Shown here: positions 1 to 7,371 of the stretch, in pieces
Position numbering within the stretch: the first letter of the stretch is position 1
Layout of the letters: each line of letters opens with the position of its first letter
NCBI GenBank assembly: GCA_900547195.1
Contig: URFQ01000056.1
Span: forward strand, 1-17,551
DNA from: an uncultured Butyricicoccus sp.
GTDB lineage: Bacteria; Bacillota; Clostridia; Oscillospirales; Butyricicoccaceae
Length of the DNA: 17,551 bases
Reading direction: 5' to 3'
Program-made: the position numbers and the translations under genes
Notes under the pieces: generated by a model
Seen by the model: the letters and a program-made list of their open reading frames with translations, nothing else
Told to the model about the DNA's origin: nothing
Databases searched by the model: none

Positions 1-658
1 CGGTGGCGAACACCTTGATTTTGCTGCCGTAGGTCTCCCGCAGCAGGGCGGCGATTTCCTTGGCGAAGTTGGTGCGATTGTCCACCATCGTCAGCAAGAT
101 GCCGTCAATCTGGAGCTTGGGGTTGATCTGCCGCTTTACCTTATTTACTGTCTGGAGCAACTGTTCCAGACCTTTAGCGGGCAGATACTCTGCCTGGACA
201 GGGATGATAACCCTGTTGGCGGCGGCCAGCGCATTGACTGTGAGCATACCCAGGGAGGGCTGACAGTCAATCAGGATATGGGAATACTGTCCCTTGAGCG
301 TGTCCAGATACTGCCGCAGAATGGTCTCGCGGCTCATGGCGTTCACCAGCGAAACCTCCATGCCGGAGAGCTGAATGTCGGCGGGCATCAGGTCAACGCC
401 TTCCGGGTGGTGCAGGATGCCCTCACCGGGTTTGAGTGGTTCATCCATCAGGATGCGCCCCATCGCGTCGGACAGGGTAAAGGGCAGCTTGTCCGGCTGG
501 GGGTTGCCCAGGCTGATGGTCAGGCTGCCTTGCGGGTCCCCGTCGATCAGCAGCACTTTCTTCCCGGCCTGTGCCAGCCCAATCCCCAGGTTCGCACAGG
601 TGGTGGTTTTGCCAACGCCGCCTTTCTGGTTGGCGATGGCGATGATTTGCGTGTTCAC
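1..658 (-). CDS. ParA/Soj-family partition ATPase, C-terminus beyond the window
   Basis: This is a deviant-Walker ATPase of the ParA/MinD type, of the kind used for plasmid or conjugative-element partition; a ParB partner would be expected further left. I translated the minus strand from a GTG at 656-658. It reads without a stop to the window edge, giving 219 residues. The Walker A' motif KGGVGKTTT starts at residue 12, with the signature Lys12 and the P-loop Lys17. The motif DGDPQGSLT follows near residue 40, and the Walker B-like ILIDCQPSLG sits near residue 120. The GTG start is supported by GAGGTGA about 8 bases upstream and by the motif beginning at the usual distance from the N-terminus. 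The protein appears intact as far as seen. ParA genes like this are common in clostridial integrative conjugative elements, which fits the recombinase remnant next door. Chromosomal Soj is less likely because no chromosome-origin genes are nearby. Confidence 0.9.
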   Translation of the reverse strand, partial: MNTQIIAIANQKGGVGKTTTCANLGIGLAQAGKKVLLIDGDPQGSLTISLGNPQPDKLPFTLSDAMGRILMDEPLKPGEGILHHPEGVDLMPADIQLSGMEVSLVNAMSRETILRQYLDTLKGQYSHILIDCQPSLGMLTVNALAAANRVIIPVQAEYLPAKGLEQLLQTVNKVKRQINPKLQIDGILLTMVDNRTNFAKEIAALLRETYGSKIKVFAT

Positions 659-684
659 TTTACAATCACCTCGTTTCTGAAATG

Positions 685-721
685 AAAAAAGGGAGAATGT
701 GACGTAAATCAACATTCTCCC
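685..721 (-). terminator. Hairpin with U-tract in front of the parA-like gene
   Basis: Read on the minus strand, a perfect 10-bp stem (GGGAGAATGT with ACATTCTCCC, 11-base loop) is followed by six T. This is the form of an intrinsic terminator. It lies only about 27 bases before the GTG start of the ParA gene. It either ends an upstream gene that has since been lost, or acts as an attenuator in the parA leader. Confidence 0.7.
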
Positions 722-850
722 TGAGAAACGATATGCGATTGTATTGCTGCTTGTCTTATTTGTGTTCAGCTTTTTGGGAGCCATCCCACCGCAAACCCGC
801 ATGAATACTGGATTTCTGCTTGTTTGTCTTTCCCTTTCCTGAACAACCTC
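722..850. other. Probable recombination or deletion junction between parA side and recombinase remnant
   Basis: This stretch carries no intact gene. To its right the recombinase reading frame lacks its catalytic domain. To its left is the leader of the parA-like gene. On the minus strand two short frames end here (stops at about 756 and 766) just before the terminator at 685-721; one of them could be the 3' end of a lost gene. The simplest reading is that two element segments were joined somewhere in this interval, with both neighbours losing their 5' parts. The exact breakpoint cannot be placed without the intact relatives. Confidence 0.45.
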
Positions 851-2127
851 TGTTCAATGAAATGTACGCCAAGGACACCAGCAAGAAAATCCGGGCAACA
901 TGGCAATCCAAAGGACGCTCCGGCGAACACCTCACCACCATCCCGCCTTATGGGTACAAGAAAGACCCGGAGGACAAGAAGCGGTGGATCGTAGATGAAG
1001 AAGCTGCCGCTGTTGTCCAAAAGATTTTTGCACTGTGCATGGACGGTATGGGGCCGACGCAAATTGCAAAATGGCTGACACAGAGCAAGGTGCTGAACCC
1101 TACGGCTTATGCCTACGATAAAGGTTTGCCGGTATCTAATAAGCCGCCGGTCTATCCCTATAAGTGGACGAATGAAACGGTGTCACGGATTTTGGAGCAC
1201 CTTGACTATTTGGGCCATACGGTGAATTTCAAAACCACCAAGCAATCGTTCAAAAGCAAGAAGAAACTGTGGAACGATCCGTCGGAATGGGTGATCTTTG
1301 AAAACACGCAGGAACCTATCATTGAGGAAAGCGTGTTTCTGATCGTCCAGAAAATCCGGCAGGGCCGCCGCCGTCCTACCAGAATGGGTGATATGGGAAT
1401 GTTCTCCGGCCTGCTGTACTGTGCAGATTGCGGCGGAAAGATGTACTTATGCCGGGCCAATCATTTCAAGCCTGAACAGGAATATTACATTTGTTCTACC
1501 TATCGTAAAGACCGCACCTTATGTACGACCCATTCAATCCGGCGCGTTGTCCTTGAAGAAATCGTACTGCGGAACCTGCGGGAAGCCATTCAGTATGTGA
1601 CGCAGTATGAGGACGACTTTGTGCAGAGGGCGGCAGATCAAAGCCTGCGGGAACGGGATAAGGAACTGGCGCAAAAGAAAGATACCCTGACACAATCGCA
1701 AAAGCGGATTGCTGAGTTGGATGTTATCATCAAGCGAATGTATGAGGATAACATTTCCGGCAAACTTTCCGACGAGCGTTTCATCAAACTGTCCCGTGAT
1801 TATGAACTGGAACAGACCAACCTTACCAACCTTGTTGAACATCTTCGGCAGGAAGTCAAGGAACAGGAAAAGCAGAAAGTCAATGTCAGACAGTTTATTG
1901 CAGCGGTCAGGAAGTACACCGATATGCAGCAGCTTGACGCATCTGTTCTCCGGGAGTTTGTGGAGAAAATTTATATCTCCGAGGTTTACACGCCGGACGA
2001 GAATGAGCCGCGCATTAAGGTCAGGGAAATTGAGATCGTCTATAACTTTATTGGTGCATTTGATTTTGAGGAAGCAAGGGAGCAATCCCAAGCAGCCCAA
2101 AAAGAAAAGAAAACCGGCGTAGCCTAA
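820..2127 (+). pseudogene. Large serine recombinase, N-terminal catalytic domain missing
   Basis: This is the C-terminal two thirds of a large serine recombinase of the type that moves clostridial conjugative elements. Recognisable sequence starts at about 850 with FNEMYAKDTSKKIRA, which in intact proteins follows the resolvase domain. A recombinase domain follows (IPPYGYKKD onward), then a zinc ribbon with C201 and C204 (counting from 820) and a second Cys pair in the YYICSTY/TLCTTH region. A long Glu/Lys-rich coiled coil and a C-terminal DUF4368-like segment (VEKIYISEVYTP) complete it. The roughly 150-residue domain with the nucleophilic serine is absent. The frame upstream reaches a stop at 802-804, and the only available start codons (TTG at 820, ATG at 859) lack a convincing ribosome site. 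The remnant is therefore most likely inactive for strand exchange, though it could still bind DNA if expressed. Confidence 0.85.
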
Positions 2128-2345
2128 ACTACGCCGATTCTCTCACATAAATGTTTTCTTATGTCACCGCCGCTAAGCGGGGCTTTCTTTTTGTCTTTGG
2201 CGGCGCCGTACTCGCAGGGTATCAGCGCATCCGCATGCGTCTTAAGAGCGCCGTCGCTCTGCCGGTCTGGCGCAAAAAGGCAAAGAAAGGGACAGGAGCA
2301 GCGTGTCAAAATGCTTGAATATTGCAAAGGACTCGCCTTTTCACA
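2128..2345. other. Gene-free segment holding the likely right edge of the element
   Basis: No gene is visible between the recombinase stop and the 3' end of yaaA. The segment contains several small inverted repeats: ACATAA/TTATGT at 2145-2164, AGAGCG/CGCTCT near 2245-2260, and CGCCGC/GCGGCG at 2168-2205. Attachment sites of large serine recombinases usually lie next to the recombinase gene, so the element end or att scar is expected here. No duplicated core could be identified because the other end is outside the window. Confidence 0.35.
2170..2192 (+). terminator. Possible terminator after the recombinase remnant
   Basis: A short GC stem (CCGC-TAA-GCGG) is followed by GGCTTTCTTTTTGTC, which is T-rich. 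A second, 8-bp stem (CGGCGTAG at 2115-2122 with CTACGCCG at 2129-2136) spans the recombinase stop codon but has no T-run. Together they could end transcription of the recombinase. The stem at 2170 is short, so the call is moderate. Confidence 0.4.
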
Positions 2346-3092
2346 TTATTCTGCATCTTTAAGGAATACATATTCTGTCTCCGAGGACAGCTCTTCGTGG
2401 AACCGGAAGCCCAGCCGGTCAAACTGTTTTGCGCCTTTTGGCTCATCGATATGATGATCTGCTAGAAAACGCACCATTTCGCCGCGTGCCATTTTCGCAA
2501 GCGTAGCTTTCTGCATGACCTTGCCATTCAAAAATTCCCCGAACACACAGGTAATGTTCGTATCTTCCGGCGTTAAATAGGCCTCAATGCACCGGGAATA
2601 TTCTTTTGACGCGAGATTCAGGATTGTATGATCGTCCGATGTAACCGCGTGATACAATCGGTCGCCCCAGAATGCATAGAGATCCTTCGTGCCGGAAACG
2701 GCTGCTTTTGCCTGCATTTCCAGCCGATACGGCGTGATCCCGTCAAAGGGCCTCAAAACGCCATAGAAGCCGGATAAAATACGAAGATGATCCTGAATAT
2801 ACGTCATGGATTCGGTTTCAAAGACGCCGGGCGCCATATATTGATACTGAATCCCCTCGTAAGAGAGGATGGCTGGAGTCAGATTGCGATGCAGATTCAT
2901 ACAGGCAAAACGCTTAAAATTCAAATCTGCCAGCCGGTCATTGCATTTCCAGAGCGTTTTTGCCTCTTCATAGGACAGACCCTGCATATATTGCTTTAGC
3001 TCTTCTGCCTGTGCGAGAAAGCATGGAAGATCATGAAAGGGCAGACTGTCGTCCGTGTTCATTTTCTTAGCCGGTGAAATAATGATGCGCAT
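2346..3092 (-). CDS. yaaA: YaaA family peroxide-stress protein
   Basis: A 248-residue protein of the YaaA/DUF328 (UPF0246) family. The N-terminus MRIIISPAKKM is the family hallmark, and the length is normal for the family. Internal family segments include LSGFYGVLRPFDGITPYRLEM and the C-terminal FDRLGFRFHEE. In E. coli YaaA lowers free intracellular iron during hydrogen peroxide stress and so limits Fenton damage; the fold binds DNA. The start is supported by AAGGAG five bases before the ATG, and that ribosome site overlaps the stop of the upstream peroxiredoxin gene. The nine-base gap and the shared peroxide theme make a two-gene operon very likely. The 3' end lies right beside the mobile-element remnant and appears intact. 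Confidence 0.93.
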   Translation of the reverse strand: MRIIISPAKKMNTDDSLPFHDLPCFLAQAEELKQYMQGLSYEEAKTLWKCNDRLADLNFKRFACMNLHRNLTPAILSYEGIQYQYMAPGVFETESMTYIQDHLRILSGFYGVLRPFDGITPYRLEMQAKAAVSGTKDLYAFWGDRLYHAVTSDDHTILNLASKEYSRCIEAYLTPEDTNITCVFGEFLNGKVMQKATLAKMARGEMVRFLADHHIDEPKGAKQFDRLGFRFHEELSSETEYVFLKDAE

Positions 3093-3101
3093 AACAACTC
3101 C

Positions 3102-3554
3102 TTACAGGAGATCCAGCATTTTTTGCGGATTCTCAGCAGCTTTCACCTTGCTGAAAGCCTTTGCGATGACGCCGTTTTCATCGATTAGATACGTCGTGCG
3201 GACAACGCCCATGCCGACCTTGCCATAATTCTTCTTTTCCTGCCAGACGTCATACGCCTGGATCGCCTGCAACTCCGGGTCGGAGAGCAAGGGGAAGGGC
3301 AAAGAATATTTTGTTTCAAAACTCTTATGAGACTTGATGCTGTCTTTGCTGACGCCAAGCACGACAGCATCTTTTTCCAGAAACTGCGGATACAGCTGCG
3401 CGAAGCCGCAAGCCTGTTTGGTGCAGCCGGCTGTGCTGTCTTTGGGATAAAAGTATAAAATGACCTTTTGCCCCTTGTATTGCTCCAGCGTATGGACGGT
3501 TCCATTCTGATCCGGCAGGGAAAAGGCCGGAGCCTGCGTTCCGATTTCCAGCAT
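3102..3554 (-). CDS. bcp: Thiol peroxidase, Bcp/PrxQ-type peroxiredoxin
   Basis: A 150-residue peroxiredoxin that reduces hydrogen peroxide and organic peroxides using thioredoxin-derived electrons. The motif YFYPKDSTAGCTKQAC places the peroxidatic Cys at C44 and a resolving Cys at C49, the atypical two-Cys arrangement of E. coli Bcp and plant PrxQ. Downstream, GVSKDS and the conserved Arg in VVRTTYLID are typical of the family. The frame is open upstream to 3620, but the ATG at 3552-3554 is chosen because GGAGG precedes it by eight bases and because MLEIGTQAPAF is the usual family N-terminus. It is co-transcribed with yaaA, and a consensus promoter lies about 180 bases upstream. Confidence 0.95.
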   Translation of the reverse strand: MLEIGTQAPAFSLPDQNGTVHTLEQYKGQKVILYFYPKDSTAGCTKQACGFAQLYPQFLEKDAVVLGVSKDSIKSHKSFETKYSLPFPLLSDPELQAIQAYDVWQEKKNYGKVGMGVVRTTYLIDENGVIAKAFSKVKAAENPQKMLDLL

Positions 3555-3884
3555 GTTCAATTCCTCCGTTTGTCTCCGCGTGCGCTTGCACCAAACAGGA
3601 CAACGCGCGAAGCACGGCACGCGCAGCCAGGCGCGGCGATTTCGTTTTTAGCGTGTCGTGCAACGTATTGAACTACTGATTGGACAAGGACAGCATACAG
3701 TAACACCATGTGATGGCGTATTCTTCGTATATTATAACGACATACCGGTTATTTGTCAAAGCAGATACGCAGTTTCCTTCAAATACGCACGCTCTAAATA
3801 ACGCTTTGTCACAAGCGATCGTCAAAATGTTTGCTGAGGTCCGCGCTGTATACATATGAGGTGTGTGAGAGTTTGTAAGGGGAA
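3555..3884. other. Intergenic region with long leader of the bcp-yaaA unit
   Basis: There is no convincing gene in these 330 bases; a 60-codon open frame on the minus strand (3673-3855) has no ribosome site or recognisable domain. The part from about 3600 to 3650 is GC-rich and self-complementary (GCGCG/CGCGC arms), so the leader between the promoter at 3731-3759 and the bcp start may fold. No strong terminator for the transketolase operon ending at 3885 is visible. Only a weak five-bp stem (CGCTT/AAGCG near 3802-3817), with a T-rich flank on the minus strand, could serve. Confidence 0.5.
3731..3759 (-). promoter_or_regulatory. Sigma-A promoter for bcp-yaaA
   Basis: On the minus strand TTGACA (3754-3759) and TATAAT (3731-3736) are separated by exactly 17 bases, both hexamers perfect. 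It points at bcp, with a predicted leader of about 170 bases. A half-match to a PerR box (TTATAATATACGAA) overlaps the -10, but it is not good enough to call. Confidence 0.85.
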
Positions 3885-4577
3885 TTAATCGAGACGCTTG
3901 ACGAGATCTTGTGGGATTTTCTCTGTACCCTGTCCGTAAAACTTGAATACATCAACCATTTGTTGAATCTGTGCGTCGCTCATCTGCTTGGTTTCGCCGT
4001 TTATGCAGGCTGCGCGCGCAGCCAGATAGCACTTAGCGGCTTCCTCGAGATAGACTGCGGCGTACAGTGCCTGGTTGAGATCCTTGCCGACGGTCATGAC
4101 GCCGTGCTGCGACAGGATAACGGCGTGGCCGTCGCCAACGTATTTTACAGTGTCGATGCCCATATCGATTGAGCCGGCAGCAGAGTATGGTGTAATCGGT
4201 ACGTTGCCGCCCGCGGCGTTGGCGAGCGCGGTGATACAAACGCGGAATTCGATCAGACCGGGAATGAGAGAGACCGCGGTCGCGTAGGGCTGGTGGGTGT
4301 GGATGACAGCGTTGATATCCGGGCGCTCGCGGAAGATGTGCAAAATTGCGGGCGTGTCGGAAGAGGGTTTGCGGGCGCCCTCGATCACGTTGCCGTCAAG
4401 GTCCATGACGATCATGTCGTCTTCGGCCATCTTCTCGTACATCATGCCGGAAGGCGTGACCAGAATTTCGCCGGTGGGCATGCGGACGCTCAAGTTGCCG
4501 CAAGTCAGCGAAACCAGTTCATAGCGGTCAAGCATGACGCCGGCTTCGATGATTTCTTTTTTTATTTCGGAAAACAT
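3885..4577 (-). CDS. Class II aldolase/adducin-fold sugar-phosphate epimerase or aldolase (AraD-like active-site Asp)
   Basis: A 230-residue zinc enzyme of the FucA/AraD family, which cleaves or epimerises ketose phosphates by retro-aldol chemistry. Zinc ligands are H93 and H95 (HTHQ) and H158 (SQHG). The phosphate-binding segments TPSG (41-44) and KPSSD (70-74) are present. The acidic residue after PSS is Asp74, as in L-ribulose-5-phosphate 4-epimerase (D76 in E. coli AraD), where fuculose aldolases have Glu73. A C-terminal FYGQ resembles the AraD tail that carries its catalytic Tyr. By eye, the position of AraD Asp120 seems to be Asn here, so the epimerase assignment is uncertain. It is the last gene of the transketolase operon. 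It overlaps the phosphatase gene by 16 bases and has a strong AGGAGGT ribosome site, which suggests translational coupling. L-fuculose-phosphate aldolase is the main alternative. Confidence 0.85.
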   Translation of the reverse strand: MFSEIKKEIIEAGVMLDRYELVSLTCGNLSVRMPTGEILVTPSGMMYEKMAEDDMIVMDLDGNVIEGARKPSSDTPAILHIFRERPDINAVIHTHQPYATAVSLIPGLIEFRVCITALANAAGGNVPITPYSAAGSIDMGIDTVKYVGDGHAVILSQHGVMTVGKDLNQALYAAVYLEEAAKCYLAARAACINGETKQMSDAQIQQMVDVFKFYGQGTEKIPQDLVKRLD

Positions 4578-5248
4578 GGTGTTACCTCCTGAAAAATGGG
4601 GATCAGCTCTTGCGGGGTGCGCACAATAAATGTGGGTTCATAGGGCAGCAGCATGGAGAGCGGTTGATAACCCCATACAGCAGCCGCGGCTGTGGTATGT
4701 GTGTTGTGCGCGGTTTGCATATCCACATCGGTATCACCGATGTAGACCACCTCATCCCGTGAAACGCCGAGCGCCTGCAGCACGCCGTCCATTGAGCGGG
4801 AATCGGGTTTTGAAATGCTATCGGGCGTCTGACCGACGCAGATGTCAATCAGGCCGCCAAAGAAGCGGCTGATCAGCGAACAAGCGACCGCGTCCGGCTT
4901 GTTGGTCAGCACGGCGTTTTTGACCCCTTTTGCGCGCAGCGCTTCAAGCGTCTTATGAATGCCTTCATATGGTTCTGTCAGATAGGCGGAATCAGCCAGA
5001 TAAGCGGCACAGTCATAGTCGCGGATCGCGGGCTGAAGTTGGCCGATCTCTTCGGCCGGACAGCCGCCCAGCGCAAGAAGCTTGTGATAAAAATGTGCAA
5101 TCGACAGCCGGCACAGGCTGCGGCATTCATCCAGCGTGACGCCATGAAAACCGAAGTGTGCGAGCGACAGGTTGCAATAGTGGTGGATGGTCGGCAGCGT
5201 ATAAAGCAGCGTGCCGTCCAGATCCCACACGCAGGCGCGAAAAGGCAT
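4562..5248 (-). CDS. HAD-superfamily phosphatase, phosphoglycolate-phosphatase type
   Basis: A 228-residue cytoplasmic haloacid-dehalogenase phosphatase. Motif I is DLDGT with nucleophile Asp9 and acid/base Asp11. Motif II is VLTNKP, motif III is the Lys in SKPDS, and motif IV is IGDTDVDM. The alpha-helical cap lies between motifs I and II, the subfamily I layout of Gph/PpaX and beta-phosphoglucomutase. The ribosome site GGAGG seven bases before the ATG overlaps the end of the transketolase subunit gene, and the 3' end overlaps the aldolase gene. It may remove phosphate from a pathway intermediate or from a side product such as 2-phosphoglycolate; the substrate cannot be told from sequence. 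One oddity is LDGTLLYTLPTI, where most relatives have an Asp or Ser after TL (TLxDS/T). Confidence 0.87.
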   Translation of the reverse strand: MPFRACVWDLDGTLLYTLPTIHHYCNLSLAHFGFHGVTLDECRSLCRLSIAHFYHKLLALGGCPAEEIGQLQPAIRDYDCAAYLADSAYLTEPYEGIHKTLEALRAKGVKNAVLTNKPDAVACSLISRFFGGLIDICVGQTPDSISKPDSRSMDGVLQALGVSRDEVVYIGDTDVDMQTAHNTHTTAAAAVWGYQPLSMLLPYEPTFIVRTPQELIPIFQEVTPCFPK

Positions 5249-5250
5249 GG

Positions 5251-6237
5251 TTATACCTCCAGGAAATCAACGAAGCGGACTTCGTCCAGATCATGCTCTG
5301 CGATATCCAGTTTCTTGCCGGTCAGAGCCTCAACAGCGGACACCAAATGCATTGCGTCAATGCCGTACTTCTTCATTAGGTACATCTTAGATGCCCCGTG
5401 CGGATAACCCGGAAGGCCGATCTTGACCACACGCTTGCCCAGTCCGTTCTCTGCAATGACATCAGCAACGGCAGAGCCGAGACCGCCGATATCCAGGTGG
5501 TTTTCAATGGTAACTACGCCGTACCTGCTCTTCTTGATCGCCTCAACGATGGTCGGGTCGGTAAAAGGTTTGAGGGTGGAAACGTGCATGTGCTGTACAC
5601 AAATGCCCTTGGCCTGGAGTACGGCGGTAGCGCGCATTGCTTCCTCGGTACAGATCGAGGAGGACAGCAGTACAATGTCGTTGCCTTCGCTCAATACGCG
5701 GGCGCGGTTGAATTGCATCGGCTCGTTTGCCGGAAACAGGCGCGGTACTTCCTTGCGCAGCATACGGATGTAGGCCGGGCCATTCCAATTGTAGGCCAAA
5801 TCCAGTACGCCTTCGATCTCGGTCGCGTCGCCGATATCGAAGATGGCCATGTTCGGCACAGTGCGCAGCACGCCGATGTCGTTGATGGATTGATGGGTAA
5901 CGCCGCCGGGGGTGGTGATGCCGGGCACGAAACCGACGAATACGACCGGCAGGTTCGGATAAGCCACGCTCATCTCCAGCTGGTCAAGGATGCGGCGGTA
6001 CAGGAACACGGCGAAGGTATGCAGGAAGGGGCGGTAGCCTTCGCGGCACATGCCGGCTGCCCACGAGCACATATTCTGTTCGGCAATGCCCATCGTCAGA
6101 TAACGGTCGGGGTAGGTCTGACGGAACTTCTTGACCTCGCAGGAGGAACCGAGATCGGCAGACATCACGACAACTTCAGGATGCTCCGCTGCGAAGCGAA
6201 GCATATTTTTTTCATGGGTATTTACTTCGATTTTCAT
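5251..6237 (-). CDS. Transketolase, C-terminal subunit (pyrimidine-binding plus C-terminal domains)
   Basis: A 328-residue protein corresponding to the second half of transketolase. It has the pyrimidine-binding domain with the catalytic glutamate E53 in GIAEQNM, which activates thiamine diphosphate, followed by the transketolase C-terminal domain (from about residue 190; VVTIENHLDIGGLGSAVADV). The phosphate/substrate-binding segment HQSINDIGVLRTVPNM is visible. It pairs with the N-terminal subunit encoded just upstream (15-base gap) to form a heterotetrameric enzyme that transfers two-carbon ketol units between sugar phosphates. GGAGGAG precedes the ATG. Split transketolases are common beside sugar gene clusters in Firmicutes and often serve a dedicated catabolic route. 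A distinct acceptor specificity is possible but not visible. Confidence 0.93.
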   Translation of the reverse strand: MKIEVNTHEKNMLRFAAEHPEVVVMSADLGSSCEVKKFRQTYPDRYLTMGIAEQNMCSWAAGMCREGYRPFLHTFAVFLYRRILDQLEMSVAYPNLPVVFVGFVPGITTPGGVTHQSINDIGVLRTVPNMAIFDIGDATEIEGVLDLAYNWNGPAYIRMLRKEVPRLFPANEPMQFNRARVLSEGNDIVLLSSSICTEEAMRATAVLQAKGICVQHMHVSTLKPFTDPTIVEAIKKSRYGVVTIENHLDIGGLGSAVADVIAENGLGKRVVKIGLPGYPHGASKMYLMKKYGIDAMHLVSAVEALTGKKLDIAEHDLDEVRFVDFLEV

Positions 6238-6252
6238 TTCAGAACTCCTCCC

Positions 6253-7155
6253 TCACATCGCATCGTAAATTTTCTGAAACTCTTCACGCTCAGCTGCGCC
6301 GATGCGCACAAAGTGCATGGAACGGGGCTTCTCAAGCGGCTGGATGCCGGTTGCGCCGCTGGTGCGTGCGATGACGACAAGCGGACGGCCCTCGTGCGGG
6401 GTTTCGCATGCTTTGCAGAAATCCTCGATGTTGTGGCCGTTGCACTCTACGCAGGCCGCGCCAAAGGATTCAAAACGCTGGATCAGCGGCTCCAGAGTCA
6501 TCTGGTCGGCGATCTTGCCCTCGACCTGCTGGTTGTTGGCATCGATGACAACGATGAAGTTATCCAGCTTATAGTGCGAAGCTGTCTGGATGCACTCCCA
6601 GGTCTGGCCTTCCTGCAGTTCGCCATCCCCCAAAAGGACGAAGCACTTGCCGCTGTCGCCGCGACGCTTGCGTGCGTGCGCGGTGCCGCCTGCGATCGAG
6701 ATGGTCTGGCCGAGCGAGCCTGCGGTGTTTTCGAATCCGGGAGAATGCTCAGCGCCAATCATTTCCATGTTCCAGCCGTCGACGTTAAACTTATCCATGC
6801 AGTTTGGGCTGATGCGGCCGGTTGCCGCCAACGCGGCGTAAATAACCGATGCGTAATGGCAGCAGGATACAAAAAAACGATCCTTGTCCGGAGCGGGTGC
6901 GCCGTTATAGGCTGCGCCGCGCTGATAGTCCATATTGTCCGGGCCAGGGACGCCGGGGAACGGGATGGGTTCCCAGTTGCCGGCCGATGGTCCAAGGTTC
7001 ATCACCCTGGTGTAGAGGGAAGCGATGATTTCCGCTGAGGAGCATGCCTGCGCCAGATAGCAGCCGCCGGTCTTCAGCGCAACGCCGAGGATCTGCTTAC
7101 GGATACCGTTTGCGACTTTCTGGATTTCTTCCGTGGAGTAGGTTTTTTCCGCCAT
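6253..7155 (-). CDS. Transketolase, N-terminal subunit (diphosphate-binding domain)
   Basis: A 300-residue protein matching the first half of transketolase, which binds the diphosphate of thiamine diphosphate. The ThDP motif begins GDGE at residues 176-179 and ends with NN in VVIDANNQQ. EHSPGFENTAGSLGQ is the usual loop before it. Two features differ from typical enzymes. About 25 extra residues (roughly 57-90, rich in Pro and Gly) sit before DKDRF. The usual SKGH following that segment is SCCHYA, keeping the His (H100) but replacing Lys-Gly with Cys-Cys. It is the first gene of the operon; AAAGGAG lies upstream of the ATG. The promoter at 7258-7286 with an overlapping operator suggests control by the SorC regulator. 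Confidence 0.93.
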   Translation of the reverse strand: MAEKTYSTEEIQKVANGIRKQILGVALKTGGCYLAQACSSAEIIASLYTRVMNLGPSAGNWEPIPFPGVPGPDNMDYQRGAAYNGAPAPDKDRFFVSCCHYASVIYAALAATGRISPNCMDKFNVDGWNMEMIGAEHSPGFENTAGSLGQTISIAGGTAHARKRRGDSGKCFVLLGDGELQEGQTWECIQTASHYKLDNFIVVIDANNQQVEGKIADQMTLEPLIQRFESFGAACVECNGHNIEDFCKACETPHEGRPLVVIARTSGATGIQPLEKPRSMHFVRIGAAEREEFQKIYDAM

Positions 7156-7257
7156 AAGTGAAAGACTCCTTTCTTATTGAAACCGCATCGGCCTGATCCT
7201 CTTCTCTTGGTTCAGGTGTTTGCAATTTGGTGATACAGGTTTCTTTTATGTAAATTC

Positions 7258-7286
7258 ATTATTTCATATTAATGAACAATTGTCAA
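7258..7286 (-). promoter_or_regulatory. Sigma-A promoter of the transketolase operon
   Basis: On the minus strand TTGACA (7281-7286) and AATAAT (7258-7263) are separated by 17 bases. The predicted start is about 95 bases before the first gene. The spacer is occupied by the operator-like repeat described at 7261-7287, a placement expected for repression. Confidence 0.8.
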
Positions 7287-7287
7287 T
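7261..7287. promoter_or_regulatory. Operator-like site in the transketolase promoter
   Basis: ATGAACA-AT-TGTCAAT at 7272-7287 is a degenerate form of the perfect palindrome found upstream of the regulator gene (9559-9576); the left arm is identical and the right arm matches at five of seven positions. It is preceded by ATTTCAT, and the whole motif recurs at 7446-7463. It lies between the -35 and -10 of the transketolase promoter. The assignment to the SorC regulator is an inference. Confidence 0.6.
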
Positions 7288-7371
7288 GTGGTTTTTTGAG
7301 TGAAAATTGACAAAGCAAGCGCGCGACATTTGTATAAATAGTGAAAAATGACAATGTAGGGTGGAAACTTC

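Noticed and set aside
278..685. 135-codon open frame on the plus strand
   Set aside because: It is antisense to the ParA-type ATPase, whose Walker motifs are unmistakable on the minus strand.
2145..2164. ACATAA/TTATGT inverted repeat as a recombinase attachment core
   Set aside because: The location is suggestive, but without the opposite end of the element no duplicated core can be shown, so it is not called as an att site.
3722..3737. PerR box over the bcp -10
   Set aside because: Only one half (TTATAAT) matches; the second half does not, and TATAAT is explained by the promoter itself.
3673..3855. 60-codon open frame on the minus strand in the bcp upstream region
   Set aside because: It overlaps the consensus promoter, lacks a ribosome site and has an unconvincing composition.
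5398..7038. 546-codon open frame on the plus strand
   Set aside because: It lies antisense to both transketolase subunits, which have clear domains and ribosome sites; it has no recognisable motif and is a by-product of GC-rich third positions.
7307..7338. TTGACA followed by TATAAA on the plus strand
   Set aside because: The spacer is 20 bases, too long for a normal sigma-A promoter; the promoter at 7372-7400 is much better placed.
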